64,000 bases of DNA from contig CAYPFY010000001.1 in assembly GCA_964410105.1 (NCBI GenBank), positions 310,001-374,000 on the forward strand, read 5' to 3'. The position numbers and the translations under genes are program-made. Source of the DNA: CAYPFY01 sp964410105. GTDB taxonomy: Bacteria; Bacteroidota; Ignavibacteria; UBA10030; SZUA-254. Shown here piece by piece: positions 1-7,680 of this stretch (its first letter is position 1; each line of letters opens with the position of its first letter). Below the pieces are notes generated by a model. That model made no database searches. It worked only from the letters and a program-made list of their open reading frames with translations, and was not told where the DNA came from.

Positions 1-1
1 G

Positions 2-1030
2 AAGGCCCGGGGGGTGAGGGGGGTTAACGGAGATCTCCGGGCCGATGTCTCCTATTTCGACGATGTGCCGTGGGGGCACGGGTGGATGTGGGACGACGAA
101 CCCGATGCCGATGAAGCTTTCATTTCTCCTCTCACGGTTAATGGGAACGCGGTCAGGGTGACGGTCCGGCCGGGGAGGGCAAGATCCATCCACGCGGAGA
201 TGGAGCCTCCCAACACGTATATGCGTCTTGCCAATGCGGGTTTTCAGTCGGGCGATACCTCTCTCCCCCCTCTCGAGATTAAGAGAAAAAGCGGAGAACG
301 GATTTTCCACATCACGGGGAGGATGCCTCCTGGAAGCGCGCCGCGCGAATTCTCGTTAAGTGTCGTACAGCCGGAATTCTACCTCCTTCACCTGCTGAGG
401 GAGCGTCTGGAGGCGCGCGGCATACATGTCAAAGGCAGGATGGTACGGGCAAAGGCGGCGAAGGGGGAAAAAAAAATTGCGGAAATTACCCGCCCCCTCG
501 ATTCGGTGATCGTTCAGATTAATAAAAAGAGCGACAATGTGGCGGCCGAGAATATTGTCAAAATACTCGGCGCTTCGCCGAAACCCCCGGGGACGTGGGA
601 GAGGGGCCTCTCAGCACTGAGAGACTTCGCGTGCGGCGCCGGAATCGATACAGCCGGGCTGAGGCTTTCGGACGGATCCGGCGTCTCGATGTACAATCTG
701 GCGACCCCGGAGTCTTTCATTCGCCTCCTGAAGTTCGAATACGCGAGCAGGAAAACTTACAGCCGATTCTACGCGAGCCTGCCGATCGCCGGAGTAGATG
801 GAACCCTTCACAACAGGATGCACGGCACACCCGGAGAGGGCAACGTCCGGGCCAAGACCGGGTCTTTGACGGGGGTGAGCTCGCTTTCCGGTTACGTCAC
901 GACCGGGGAGGGTAAACTCGTGGCGTTCAGCATCCTGATCGATCACTTTCCGGGGGAGGTGGGCAGGTTGAGGGCCGTGCAGGACAGCATAATGAGCCTC
1001 CTGGCATTGTACCGCGGGGGCGCCCGCTGA
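2..1030 (+). CDS. dacB: D-alanyl-D-alanine carboxypeptidase/endopeptidase, PBP4 class (peptidase S13), 5'-truncated
   Basis: Low-molecular-weight penicillin-binding protein that trims or cleaves peptidoglycan peptides in the periplasm. The frame is open to the left window edge, so the N-terminus with the signal peptide and the catalytic SxxK motif lies outside. Visible are the family block FFDDVPWGHGWMWDDEP-like segment (seen as SYFDDVPWGHGWMWDDEP), the second active-site motif SDN (KKSDN, about residue 173 of the visible part) and the third motif KTG (RAKTGSLTG, about residue 280). About 340 residues are present against roughly 450-500 for the family. It ends 6 bases before the convergent DUF4097 gene. 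Class is confident; the partial state is an edge effect, not decay. Confidence 0.9.
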   Translation, partial: KARGVRGVNGDLRADVSYFDDVPWGHGWMWDDEPDADEAFISPLTVNGNAVRVTVRPGRARSIHAEMEPPNTYMRLANAGFQSGDTSLPPLEIKRKSGERIFHITGRMPPGSAPREFSLSVVQPEFYLLHLLRERLEARGIHVKGRMVRAKAAKGEKKIAEITRPLDSVIVQINKKSDNVAAENIVKILGASPKPPGTWERGLSALRDFACGAGIDTAGLRLSDGSGVSMYNLATPESFIRLLKFEYASRKTYSRFYASLPIAGVDGTLHNRMHGTPGEGNVRAKTGSLTGVSSLSGYVTTGEGKLVAFSILIDHFPGEVGRLRAVQDSIMSLLALYRGGAR

Positions 1031-1036
1031 GAGCGG

Positions 1037-1999
1037 CTATCCCCCTTCGCTGATCACGATGTCGCCGCCTGAGGTCTGGAGCTTGATGAGATCCCCGCCG
1101 CCGTTGATCTTGCCGTTCATGCGGCCTTCCTTAATCTTCCCGGAGAAATCAAGATCGCAGCTGACATCACCGCCGGAAGCCTCGGCGCTGACATCGCCGC
1201 GGACCGTCTTGGGCAGATCGACCGTAACGTTTCCGCCCGATGTGGAGAGGTTTATCCCCTTATTGTCCTTCATCGAAACCCGGATATTGCCGCCGGAAGT
1301 GGAGGCATAAAGCTTCCCGTCGCACTCTCGCAGATCGATATTGCCGCCGGACGTCTCCATATGGATCGTCCCAGTGATCAGGTCGCCGGTCATGCTTCCC
1401 CCTGACGTTTCAACATAGACGTCGCCGTCAGATTTCTGAACCTTCACATTTCCGCCGGACGTCGACATTCTGACGTGTCCTTTGAGGGATGCGAGATCCA
1501 GATCTCCTCCCGAGGTCTCTCCCTCCAGTCTTCCGTCCACGTCGGAGACATCGATGTTCCCCCCGGAGGTATGGAGGTCGAGGTTGAACGAAGCCGGAAC
1601 TTTCACCGTGTACTGGACGTCAAGCTCCTGGTTGTCAAAGAATCCGAAATAACGCCGCTTGTCACGGCACTGGATTTTTATGGTATTCCCCTCCTGATCG
1701 AAACGGAGGTCATATCTTTGGAGCCTCTCCTCCGAGCCGCGGGCTGAGACGACGACCGAAACCTGGTCCGACCCGGTGCCGGACACCGAGATATTCCCCT
1801 CGTCGGCATCAATGACGAGCCTACCTCCGGACTGGACCGAAAAGCTTCTCTCGATTCGTTTATCATTTCCCCACACAGGGAGGTCGGCGTGGGTCGACGC
1901 CCTGTTCCGGACCGAAAGGGAAATCATCGTCGCCCCGAAGAGCAGGGCGAGGAGGGCAAGGATCCCAAGTTTGACCCCAAGAGACAATTGCTTCTGCAT
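1037..1999 (-). CDS. DUF4097-family beta-strand repeat protein
   Basis: Predicted membrane-anchored or secreted 320-residue protein of unknown role. An N-terminal hydrophobic stretch (about residues 10-30, LGILALLALLFGATM) acts as a signal or anchor. The rest is a right-handed repeat built on TSGGN/ETSGGN units recurring about every 18-22 residues (for example TSGGNIDVSDVDG and TSGGNVKVQKSDG), which is the hallmark of the DUF4097 (putative adhesin) family. It is divergent from the M28 peptidase gene across 114 bp and convergent with the PBP4 gene. In many bacteria such proteins sit beside anti-sigma or stress genes, but nothing here shows its function. Confidence 0.85.
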   Translation of the reverse strand: MQKQLSLGVKLGILALLALLFGATMISLSVRNRASTHADLPVWGNDKRIERSFSVQSGGRLVIDADEGNISVSGTGSDQVSVVVSARGSEERLQRYDLRFDQEGNTIKIQCRDKRRYFGFFDNQELDVQYTVKVPASFNLDLHTSGGNIDVSDVDGRLEGETSGGDLDLASLKGHVRMSTSGGNVKVQKSDGDVYVETSGGSMTGDLITGTIHMETSGGNIDLRECDGKLYASTSGGNIRVSMKDNKGINLSTSGGNVTVDLPKTVRGDVSAEASGGDVSCDLDFSGKIKEGRMNGKINGGGDLIKLQTSGGDIVISEGG

Positions 2000-2113
2000 A
2001 AAAACTCCTACGTTGGCTGAATCGTCTTACGAATCCATGGCTCGAAAGTTTCGCCTTTCTTTGCGGTTCAGGCCGGATTTCATTAGATTCAGACCATTCA
2101 CACACTTGCAACC

Positions 2114-3040
2114 ATGGGCCTTTGCATTCTTCTGATCACCGGGTGCTTGATGACGGGCTGCGGAACTGATCAACCAAAACAAAATCCACCGGAAGTACCC
2201 CTCGAAACCCCCTCCTTCGACGGCAACCGTGCCTACGGCTATCTTAAGGCACAGACCGATTTCGGGCCGCGGGTCGCAGGGACGCCCGCGCACGAGCTCT
2301 GCGTGCAGTATTTTCAAAAGGAACTCGGCAGTTTTGCCGAATCTGTGACCCTACAGCCATTCAGGCACAGAGGCTACCGGGGAGTGGTCCTCCCCATGAC
2401 GAACCTGCTGGCATCCTTCAACCGCAAAGCATCCGCACGGGTCTTACTGGTCGCCCACTGGGACTCGCGGCCGAGGGCTGACCAGGATCATGATCCCAGG
2501 AAGCTGGACCAACCCATCCTGGGGGCAAACGACGGCGCGAGCGGCGTGGCGGTACTGCTCGAGATCGCGGGGCATCTTAAGGCCCGGCCCCCTGCGGTCG
2601 GCGTCGACATTCTCCTCGTCGACGGCGAGGACTACGGCCGGGAGGGGGACACAAACAATTACCTGCTCGGGTCGCGGTACTTTGCAAAAAATCTGCCCCC
2701 AGGATTTAAACCGCTCTTCGGGATTCTCCTGGATATGGTCGGCGACAAGGATCTGGAGATACAGAAGGAGCCAAACTCCCTTCAGCATGCTCCCGACATT
2801 GTGGACCTCGTCTGGTCCTCGGCCAAGGAACTGGGCGTGTACCAGTTCTCGGATCTCACCCAGCGCCCGGTCCTTGACGACCATATCCCGCTCAATGAGG
2901 CGGGGATCAAGACCATCGATCTCATCGATTTTGAGTACCCGCCGTGGCATACGAGCGAGGATACGCCGGACAAGTGCAGCGCGGAGAGTCTCGAGGCCGT
3001 GGGGAAAGTGCTCCTCCACGTCCTGTACAAGCAGCGATGA
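2114..3040 (+). CDS. M28-family zinc peptidase / glutaminyl-peptide cyclotransferase-like lipoprotein
   Basis: Predicted exported metalloenzyme of the M28 (aminopeptidase Y / glutaminyl cyclase) fold. Metal-ligand motifs are in order: His115 in AHWDSRP, Asp140 in GANDGASG, Glu172 in DGEDYG, Asp207 in LLDMVGD and His257 in DDHIPL. The last motif and the overall length (308 residues) resemble bacterial glutaminyl cyclases more than classic aminopeptidases. The short N-terminus ILLITGCLMTGC contains two possible lipobox cysteines, so it is probably an envelope lipoprotein. No good Shine-Dalgarno precedes the ATG and no better start exists, because a TAG in frame closes the region 30 bases upstream. 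Its stop overlaps the prmA start (ATGA), indicating coupled translation. Confidence 0.85.
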   Translation: MGLCILLITGCLMTGCGTDQPKQNPPEVPLETPSFDGNRAYGYLKAQTDFGPRVAGTPAHELCVQYFQKELGSFAESVTLQPFRHRGYRGVVLPMTNLLASFNRKASARVLLVAHWDSRPRADQDHDPRKLDQPILGANDGASGVAVLLEIAGHLKARPPAVGVDILLVDGEDYGREGDTNNYLLGSRYFAKNLPPGFKPLFGILLDMVGDKDLEIQKEPNSLQHAPDIVDLVWSSAKELGVYQFSDLTQRPVLDDHIPLNEAGIKTIDLIDFEYPPWHTSEDTPDKCSAESLEAVGKVLLHVLYKQR

Positions 3041-3861
3041 GAGTTTTTCTGGAGGTGTCTATCTCTGCCACTCCCCCCGAGTGGGAAATCCTTATTCCTT
3101 CCCTCCTCGATCTCGGTTGCGAGGGTTTTGAGGAAACCGAGCACTCCCTCCTCTGTTACGCGGACCGCTCGCGCTGCGGCCAAACCTTCGAACGGCGCGT
3201 GAAGGAATTGGTCGGATCCGCGCCCGTTGCATTCCGGGAAGTGGAGGAGCGGAACTGGAACGAAGAGTTTGAGAAAAGCATCGGGCCGATCGAGGTCGGA
3301 ACAAGTATTGTGATCAAACCGACCTGGGCAGCCTATGAGAATCCCGGAAACCGCCTCGTCATCCTGATAGATCCGAAAATGTCCTTCGGCACCGGATATC
3401 ACGAAACCACCCGGCTGGTGCTTCGACTTCTGGAAGGCCATCTCCCGCACGATGCGGCCGTGCTCGATGTGGGAACAGGGACGGGGATCCTCGCCATTGC
3501 CTCGGTGAAGCTCGGGGCCCGTTCGGCCGTCGGAATTGACATTGATGAATGGGCCGTGGCGAACGCCCGCGAGAATTCCGCCGCAAACGGCGTTGCGGAG
3601 ATGGTCGAGATCAGCGGGGCGAACATAGAGAGTCTGGCCGCGGGGTCATTTTCCGCCGTGACGGCAAATCTCACACTCAATACCAACACTGAATTGATGG
3701 ACGAATTCCGCCGGTTGCTTGGGCCCGCGGGAATGCTGTTCCTCTCCGGCTTTCTTGCCGGCGATGAGCCGGCCATGCGGGAAAACCTGAGCGGATTCGG
3801 GGTCGAGGGGCGCGCGGCCGAAAACGGGTGGATCGCGCTTGCGGCCAGGAAGCTCGGGTGA
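3037..3861 (+). CDS. prmA: Ribosomal protein L11 methyltransferase
   Basis: SAM-dependent methyltransferase that trimethylates ribosomal protein L11 in the cytoplasm. The 274-residue product has the family's small N-terminal targeting domain, the signature DPKMSFGTGYHETTRL (residues 112-127) and the SAM-binding motif LDVGTGTGILAIA (about 143-155), followed by GIDIDEWAV. The start is the ATG inside the ATGA overlap with the upstream peptidase; the frame is open further upstream, but that part lies inside the peptidase gene. The usual catalytic-region N-x-x motif reads TANLTLN here. Its stop overlaps the GTG start of the next gene (GTGA), so peptidase, prmA and ppx/gppA form one translationally coupled unit. 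Confidence 0.93.
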   Translation: MRVFLEVSISATPPEWEILIPSLLDLGCEGFEETEHSLLCYADRSRCGQTFERRVKELVGSAPVAFREVEERNWNEEFEKSIGPIEVGTSIVIKPTWAAYENPGNRLVILIDPKMSFGTGYHETTRLVLRLLEGHLPHDAAVLDVGTGTGILAIASVKLGARSAVGIDIDEWAVANARENSAANGVAEMVEISGANIESLAAGSFSAVTANLTLNTNTELMDEFRRLLGPAGMLFLSGFLAGDEPAMRENLSGFGVEGRAAENGWIALAARKLG

Positions 3862-4781
3862 GGGTCGCCTCGATCGATATCGGGACGAATACAGTCCTTC
3901 TTCTCATCGCGGATATCGACGGCTCGCTCGCTGTGGTTCACGAGGAAGGGAGGATCCCGCGCCTGGGCAGGGATGTCGACCGTGAGGGTCGCATACAGAT
4001 TTCCGCCTTCGACAAACTTGCGTGGATTCTTACCGAGTACAGGAATGTTGCAGTTCAATTCCGTGTCGAGAAACTCATAGCGTGCGCGACGAGCGCGGTG
4101 CGGGACGCCGCGAACAGGGAGGAGTTTATACGGTATCTGGCCCGAGCCTCGGGCATTCAGGTTGAGGTTTTGAGCGGCGTGCAGGAAGCGCGATGGAGTT
4201 TTCTCGGGGCGACAAGTAATTTTGGCAGGCCCGCCGCCGTTATCGACGTGGGCGGCGGGAGCACTGAGATAACAGTTCCCGCTGCGGCCGGAAAGCTCCG
4301 CCATCTCAGCCTGCAGATCGGGTCTGTCAGGCTCACGGAGCGGCACTTCAGGCATCAGCCCCCTCTCCCGGAGGAGATCCGCCGGGCCTCGGCCGACATT
4401 GCTGCGGAAAGCTCGAAACTCGGAGACGTTCGCCCTGGCGATCTCACCCTGATTGGAATTGCCGGAACGGCCACCACCCTTGCGTGCCTTGACTCCGGCC
4501 TGAAGGAATTCGACCGGCTCCGCGTGGACGGATACGAGCTTTCCTGGGAGGCGATTGGCCGGTGGCTTCAGCGGCTTTCACAGATGACGCCTCAGGAGAT
4601 CCTCCTACTTACGGAGGTTGCCCGGGGAAGGGAAGACATCCTGACAGCGGGTGTGCTCATTCTGCACGACATGATGAAGTTGATGGGGAGCTCTTCATTG
4701 CGCGTGAGCGAGCGGGGGCTCAGGCACGGGCTCATCCTGCGGGAAAGGGAAGAACCTACCGGCGTTTCCCGATCCGCCTGA
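3858..4781 (+). CDS. Ppx/GppA exopolyphosphatase / guanosine pentaphosphatase family protein
   Basis: Cytoplasmic ASKHA-fold phosphatase acting on polyphosphate and/or pppGpp. The 307-residue form has the phosphate-1 motif SIDIGTNTVLLLIAD near the N-terminus, the conserved ATSAVRDAANREEF block, the second nucleotide-binding motif VIDVGGGSTEI and the adenosine-type loop GIAGTATTLA. It corresponds to the short single-catalytic-unit type (about 300 residues), not the 500-residue E. coli Ppx with its C-terminal HD region. I chose the GTG that overlaps the prmA stop (GTGA). The 3' end overlaps the convergent cysteine desulfurase by 26 bp. Substrate preference cannot be told from sequence alone. 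Confidence 0.88.
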   Translation: MRVASIDIGTNTVLLLIADIDGSLAVVHEEGRIPRLGRDVDREGRIQISAFDKLAWILTEYRNVAVQFRVEKLIACATSAVRDAANREEFIRYLARASGIQVEVLSGVQEARWSFLGATSNFGRPAAVIDVGGGSTEITVPAAAGKLRHLSLQIGSVRLTERHFRHQPPLPEEIRRASADIAAESSKLGDVRPGDLTLIGIAGTATTLACLDSGLKEFDRLRVDGYELSWEAIGRWLQRLSQMTPQEILLLTEVARGREDILTAGVLILHDMMKLMGSSSLRVSERGLRHGLILREREEPTGVSRSA

Positions 4782-5919
4782 CGATCCTCTCGAGCGCCTC
4801 GACGGCAAACTCCACGTCGTCGGAGGATGTTGATTTTCCCATGGAGAAGCGGACGGTCGCCCGCGCCGTCGCCGGGTCCCGTCCCATCGCGAGCAGGACA
4901 TGGGAAGGCTCGATGCTGCCCGAGGTGCATGCCGAGCCGCTCGTGACGGCTATTCCGGCCAGATCAAGGTTAAAAATCAGTGCTTCTCCGTCGATCTCGA
5001 TCCTGCTGCTGTCGAAAGAGACGTTGACGATATGCGGAAGCGATTCCGACGGATGGCCGTTGATGATGATCGCGGGAAGCCTGGACGTAAGGGACGAGCG
5101 AAATTTTTCCCGAAGTTCCCGGAGACGAATCGCCTCCCCCTCCCGTGAGTTTTGTGCCATGACGGCGGCGGCCCCGAACCCCACGGCAAGCGGCACGTTT
5201 TCCGTCCCCGCCCGCCTCCCCCTTTCCTGGCCTCCCCCATGCACAAACCTGTCGATGGAGATCCCGCGAGGGAGCACCAGCGCGCCGATGCCCTTCGGCC
5301 CATAGATTTTGTGGGCCGAGAGGGAAAGCATCGCCCCGTTCACTTCACCCAGGTCGAGGGGGATCTTGCCATAGCTCTGGACGGCGTCCGAATGAAACAC
5401 GATCTCACGATCGCGGGCGATCCGGGCGATCTCTGGAATGGGAGCGATCGTCCCCACCTCATTATTTGCGTGCATGATCGAAACCATGCACGTTTTCGAT
5501 GTTAAGGCGCGGGTCACACTTTCCGGGTCGATCATCCCGTCACCGTCGGGACTGAGGTATGTTACGCGGAACCCGTTCTCTTCCAGATAGCGGCACGATT
5601 CCAGGACGGCATGGTGCTCGATCCTGCTCGTCACGATATGGTCCTTTCCATGGGATCGTCTCATGTGGAAGGCCGCTCCTTTCAGGGCAGCATTATCCGC
5701 CTCCGTTCCGCAGCTGACAAAGAACACCTCTCCTCCCCGCGCGCCCAGTGTGCGTGCAATCTGGTCCCGGCTTTCATCCAGCGCTGCCTTCGCCTCCTGG
5801 CCATAAGCATGAATCGAAGACGCATTGCCGAATTTCTCGGCAAAATAGGGCTTCATGGCCTCCAGCACGGAGGGGTCAAGGGGAGTGGTCGCAGTATGAT
5901 CGAGATAGACCCTCTTCAT
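4756..5919 (-). CDS. Cysteine desulfurase, NifS/IscS-like
   Basis: PLP-dependent enzyme that removes sulfur from cysteine for iron-sulfur clusters or thio-modification. The 387-residue product starts at MKRVYLDHTATTPLD, the typical family start; longer upstream ATGs would add an unrelated tail. Landmarks are GTEADNAAL, NNEVGTIAPI, the PLP lysine Lys204 in SAHKIYGPKG and the catalytic Cys331 in GSACTSGSIEPSHVLLAMG. No IscU, NifU or MnmA neighbour is present, so pathway assignment (Isc/Nif-type or tRNA thiolation) is open. A TTGATG-N17-TATATT promoter lies so close upstream that the transcript may be almost leaderless (see findings). Confidence 0.9.
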   Translation of the reverse strand: MKRVYLDHTATTPLDPSVLEAMKPYFAEKFGNASSIHAYGQEAKAALDESRDQIARTLGARGGEVFFVSCGTEADNAALKGAAFHMRRSHGKDHIVTSRIEHHAVLESCRYLEENGFRVTYLSPDGDGMIDPESVTRALTSKTCMVSIMHANNEVGTIAPIPEIARIARDREIVFHSDAVQSYGKIPLDLGEVNGAMLSLSAHKIYGPKGIGALVLPRGISIDRFVHGGGQERGRRAGTENVPLAVGFGAAAVMAQNSREGEAIRLRELREKFRSSLTSRLPAIIINGHPSESLPHIVNVSFDSSRIEIDGEALIFNLDLAGIAVTSGSACTSGSIEPSHVLLAMGRDPATARATVRFSMGKSTSSDDVEFAVEALERIVRRIGKRR

Positions 5920-5956
5920 TCCCTTAATATACGGGCATTTGGGTAGACCATCAAAC

Positions 5957-5993
5957 ACAAAACCCCTGACCGGGCTAAGCGATCAGGGGCTTT
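5957..5993 (-). terminator. Rho-independent terminator after the ECF sigma operon
   Basis: On the minus strand a stem formed by CCCCTGA and TCAGGGG is followed by TTTTGTGTTTG. It lies 24 bases past the stop of the Spy/CpxP-like gene and separates that operon from the cysteine desulfurase gene. Confidence 0.75.
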
Positions 5994-6016
5994 CGGAAAC
6001 GAACCAGGGTGGGAGG

Positions 6017-6484
6017 TCAGCGGTTCCGGCGGTCCTGGTGCAGTTCTTCGAGAGCGTCGCGAACCTGACGCCCGAAATTCCTCTCGAAGACGAGAAACCG
6101 CGCAAAGCGCTCGATGGTCAGAAACTGGCGCATCTCATTCTGATACCTCTGGCGCTCCTCAAAAATCTTCTGGTCGGTCGCCATCAGCTTGTCGGCGAGG
6201 GGCCCCAGGTTCTTCTGATCCGAGTCGTCCCGAGCGGCCTTCTCCAGGTCGTCGACCGCCTCGTTCCGGGACTTCATCAGCTCCCGGACCTTGTCCTCAT
6301 GGGCGCTCTGCTTGGCGAAGAATCGGACCGCGTCCTCCTCGTTCAGCTTGAGCGCTTCGATGAGCTTCATTTTTCTGAACTTATCCAGCCTGTCGAACTG
6401 ATTCTTGCCGTCGCCTCTCCAGCGCGGCTGCGCCGAGAGGCTTGCAGCCGCCAGGAGGAGAATAACCATCGCTCGTGTTTTCAT
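6017..6484 (-). CDS. Small periplasmic Spy/CpxP/ZraP-like protein
   Basis: Predicted secreted, helical protein of 155 residues. It begins MKTRAMVILLLAAASLSAQ, a clear signal peptide, followed by a basic, glutamine- and glutamate-rich helical body. It contains RMKLIEAL-like and FLTIERFARFLVFERNF segments that resemble the LTxxQ helical repeats of periplasmic metal/stress sensors and chaperones. The start is the internal ATG whose Shine-Dalgarno AGGA overlaps the stop of the anti-sigma gene, 7 bases upstream. Being last in a sigma / anti-sigma operon it is a likely periplasmic partner or target of the envelope-stress circuit. The family call rests on architecture and context, not on a strong motif. 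Confidence 0.65.
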   Translation of the reverse strand: MKTRAMVILLLAAASLSAQPRWRGDGKNQFDRLDKFRKMKLIEALKLNEEDAVRFFAKQSAHEDKVRELMKSRNEAVDDLEKAARDDSDQKNLGPLADKLMATDQKIFEERQRYQNEMRQFLTIERFARFLVFERNFGRQVRDALEELHQDRRNR

Positions 6485-6491
6485 GAAAGTC

Positions 6492-7076
6492 CTAGTTGGT
6501 CGGGAATTGTTTTTCCAGAATCGGCATAAGCTCCGGCACGTCATCGGCGCTTACCGCGTCATCGATCATTTCCTGATCAGGATCGGCCTCGGTGTAGCGA
6601 TCGCCCTCCCGTAGAAAATCCTTGAGCACCGACCCATCCTCCGCCGCGGCGGACCTGTCGGGCTCGCTCACCCCGAGGAGGGACTGTTCCTGGAGATACT
6701 CCGACAGATCATCGGCCGGGATCTGACGCAGGGAAGCTTCCGGCGATTCATATTTCAGGATCTCAAGGCCGAAGACGAAGAAGGCAGCAATGGAGGCGAC
6801 GGGCATTGCGTAACGGAGGGCCCAGAGCGGGAAAGACCGTTCCCTGCGGCGCTCGAGACGAGCGTGAACCCTCGGAAGGATGCCCTCGAAGTAACCGTGA
6901 GCGGGCTCAGACGGGGCCGGGATCTGTTCCCGGAGATCGGCAACCAGCGAGCGCAGCGACTCGGCTTCGAGCCTGCATGATCCGCACCGGGCGAGATGGC
7001 CGTCGAGGATGGCGCGCTCCGCAGGACCGAGGTTCTCATGATCCGCCATCAGCAGCTTTGCATGCGCGCACGTCAT
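6492..7076 (-). CDS. Anti-sigma factor with zinc-finger (zf-HC2) domain
   Basis: Membrane-spanning anti-sigma factor that should hold the adjacent ECF sigma factor inactive. The N-terminal cytoplasmic zinc-binding domain carries Cys3 and the His27-x3-Cys31-x2-Cys34 motif (GHLARCGSC). One transmembrane segment follows at about residues 88-108 (ALRYAMPVASIAAFFVFGLEIL). The remainder is a short acidic periplasmic tail with no recognisable domain. It overlaps the sigma-factor stop by 4 bases (ATGA), so the two proteins are made in coupled fashion, as is usual for such pairs. 194 residues. Confidence 0.88.
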   Translation of the reverse strand: MTCAHAKLLMADHENLGPAERAILDGHLARCGSCRLEAESLRSLVADLREQIPAPSEPAHGYFEGILPRVHARLERRRERSFPLWALRYAMPVASIAAFFVFGLEILKYESPEASLRQIPADDLSEYLQEQSLLGVSEPDRSAAAEDGSVLKDFLREGDRYTEADPDQEMIDDAVSADDVPELMPILEKQFPTN

Positions 7077-7627
7077 TGTCCCATCTCCCGGCGCACAAAT
7101 TCCTGAATCTTTTTCAACGCATGAAAATAATTTGCCTTGAGGCCGCCCACGGACCTGTTAAGCACCTTTGACATTTCTTCGTAGGGCATTTCGTCGTAAT
7201 ATCGCATGATGAAGACCGCCTTTTGTTTAGCCGGCAACTGTTCGATGGCCCGTTCCAGGATCGTCCTATACTCTTCTTTCTGTATCGCATCATCGGTCGA
7301 TGCGTCGCTCGGGATCATCTCCTCGAGGACATCGTCATACGGAAGCATCTCCTTCAGGCGTTTCCTGCGGAGAGCGTTCAGCGACACATTCATGGCCACC
7401 CGGTAGAGCCAGGTATAAAAATTAGCCTCGCCGCGAAAATCCTTCAGCTTCTCATACACGCGGACGAAGACATCCTGGACGGCATCATCGGCATCGTCAT
7501 GACCGCCGAGCGTCCGACGGGCAATCCAGTAGACCTTTTCCTGGTACCGCCGCACGAGCTCATTGAAGCCCGAAACGTCCCCGCTCCGAAAGATCTCCAC
7601 AAGCTCGAGGTCGGTTTTCGGCGCCAT
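7073..7627 (-). CDS. RNA polymerase sigma factor, ECF (sigma-70 group 4)
   Basis: Alternative sigma factor of 184 residues. Region 2 covers about residues 22-90 with the DADDAVQDVFVRVYEKL and TWLYRVAMNVSLNALR blocks that bind core polymerase and the -10 element. Region 4 covers about 125-178 with LPAKQKAVFIMRYYDEM and the helix-turn-helix VGGLKANYFHALKKI. It is the first gene of a three-gene operon with its anti-sigma factor and a Spy-like periplasmic protein, which points to control of envelope stress. An inverted repeat just upstream could mask its ribosome-binding site. The regulon is unknown. Confidence 0.93.
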   Translation of the reverse strand: MAPKTDLELVEIFRSGDVSGFNELVRRYQEKVYWIARRTLGGHDDADDAVQDVFVRVYEKLKDFRGEANFYTWLYRVAMNVSLNALRRKRLKEMLPYDDVLEEMIPSDASTDDAIQKEEYRTILERAIEQLPAKQKAVFIMRYYDEMPYEEMSKVLNRSVGGLKANYFHALKKIQEFVRREMGQ

Positions 7628-7631
7628 TCTC

Positions 7632-7669
7632 TTCCGTATGTCTGTAATTTAGACCGAAAGTATACGGAA
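7632..7669 (-). promoter_or_regulatory. Inverted repeat overlapping the sigma-factor ribosome-binding site
   Basis: TTCCGTAT and ATACGGAA flank a nested GTCT / AGAC pair. On the minus strand the right arm contains ACGGAAGAG, the only candidate Shine-Dalgarno, placed just before the sigma ATG. A folded leader would therefore hide the start site. There is no T-run, so it is not an ordinary terminator of the upstream peptidase gene. It could be a translational switch or an operator; function is inferred only. Confidence 0.4.
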
Positions 7670-7680
7670 AAGCTTAATTC

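Noticed and set aside
7636..7668. Possible ECF autoregulatory promoter GGAATT ... GTCTAA upstream of the sigma gene
   Set aside because: The spacer is 20-21 bases instead of 16-17, so I do not call it a promoter.
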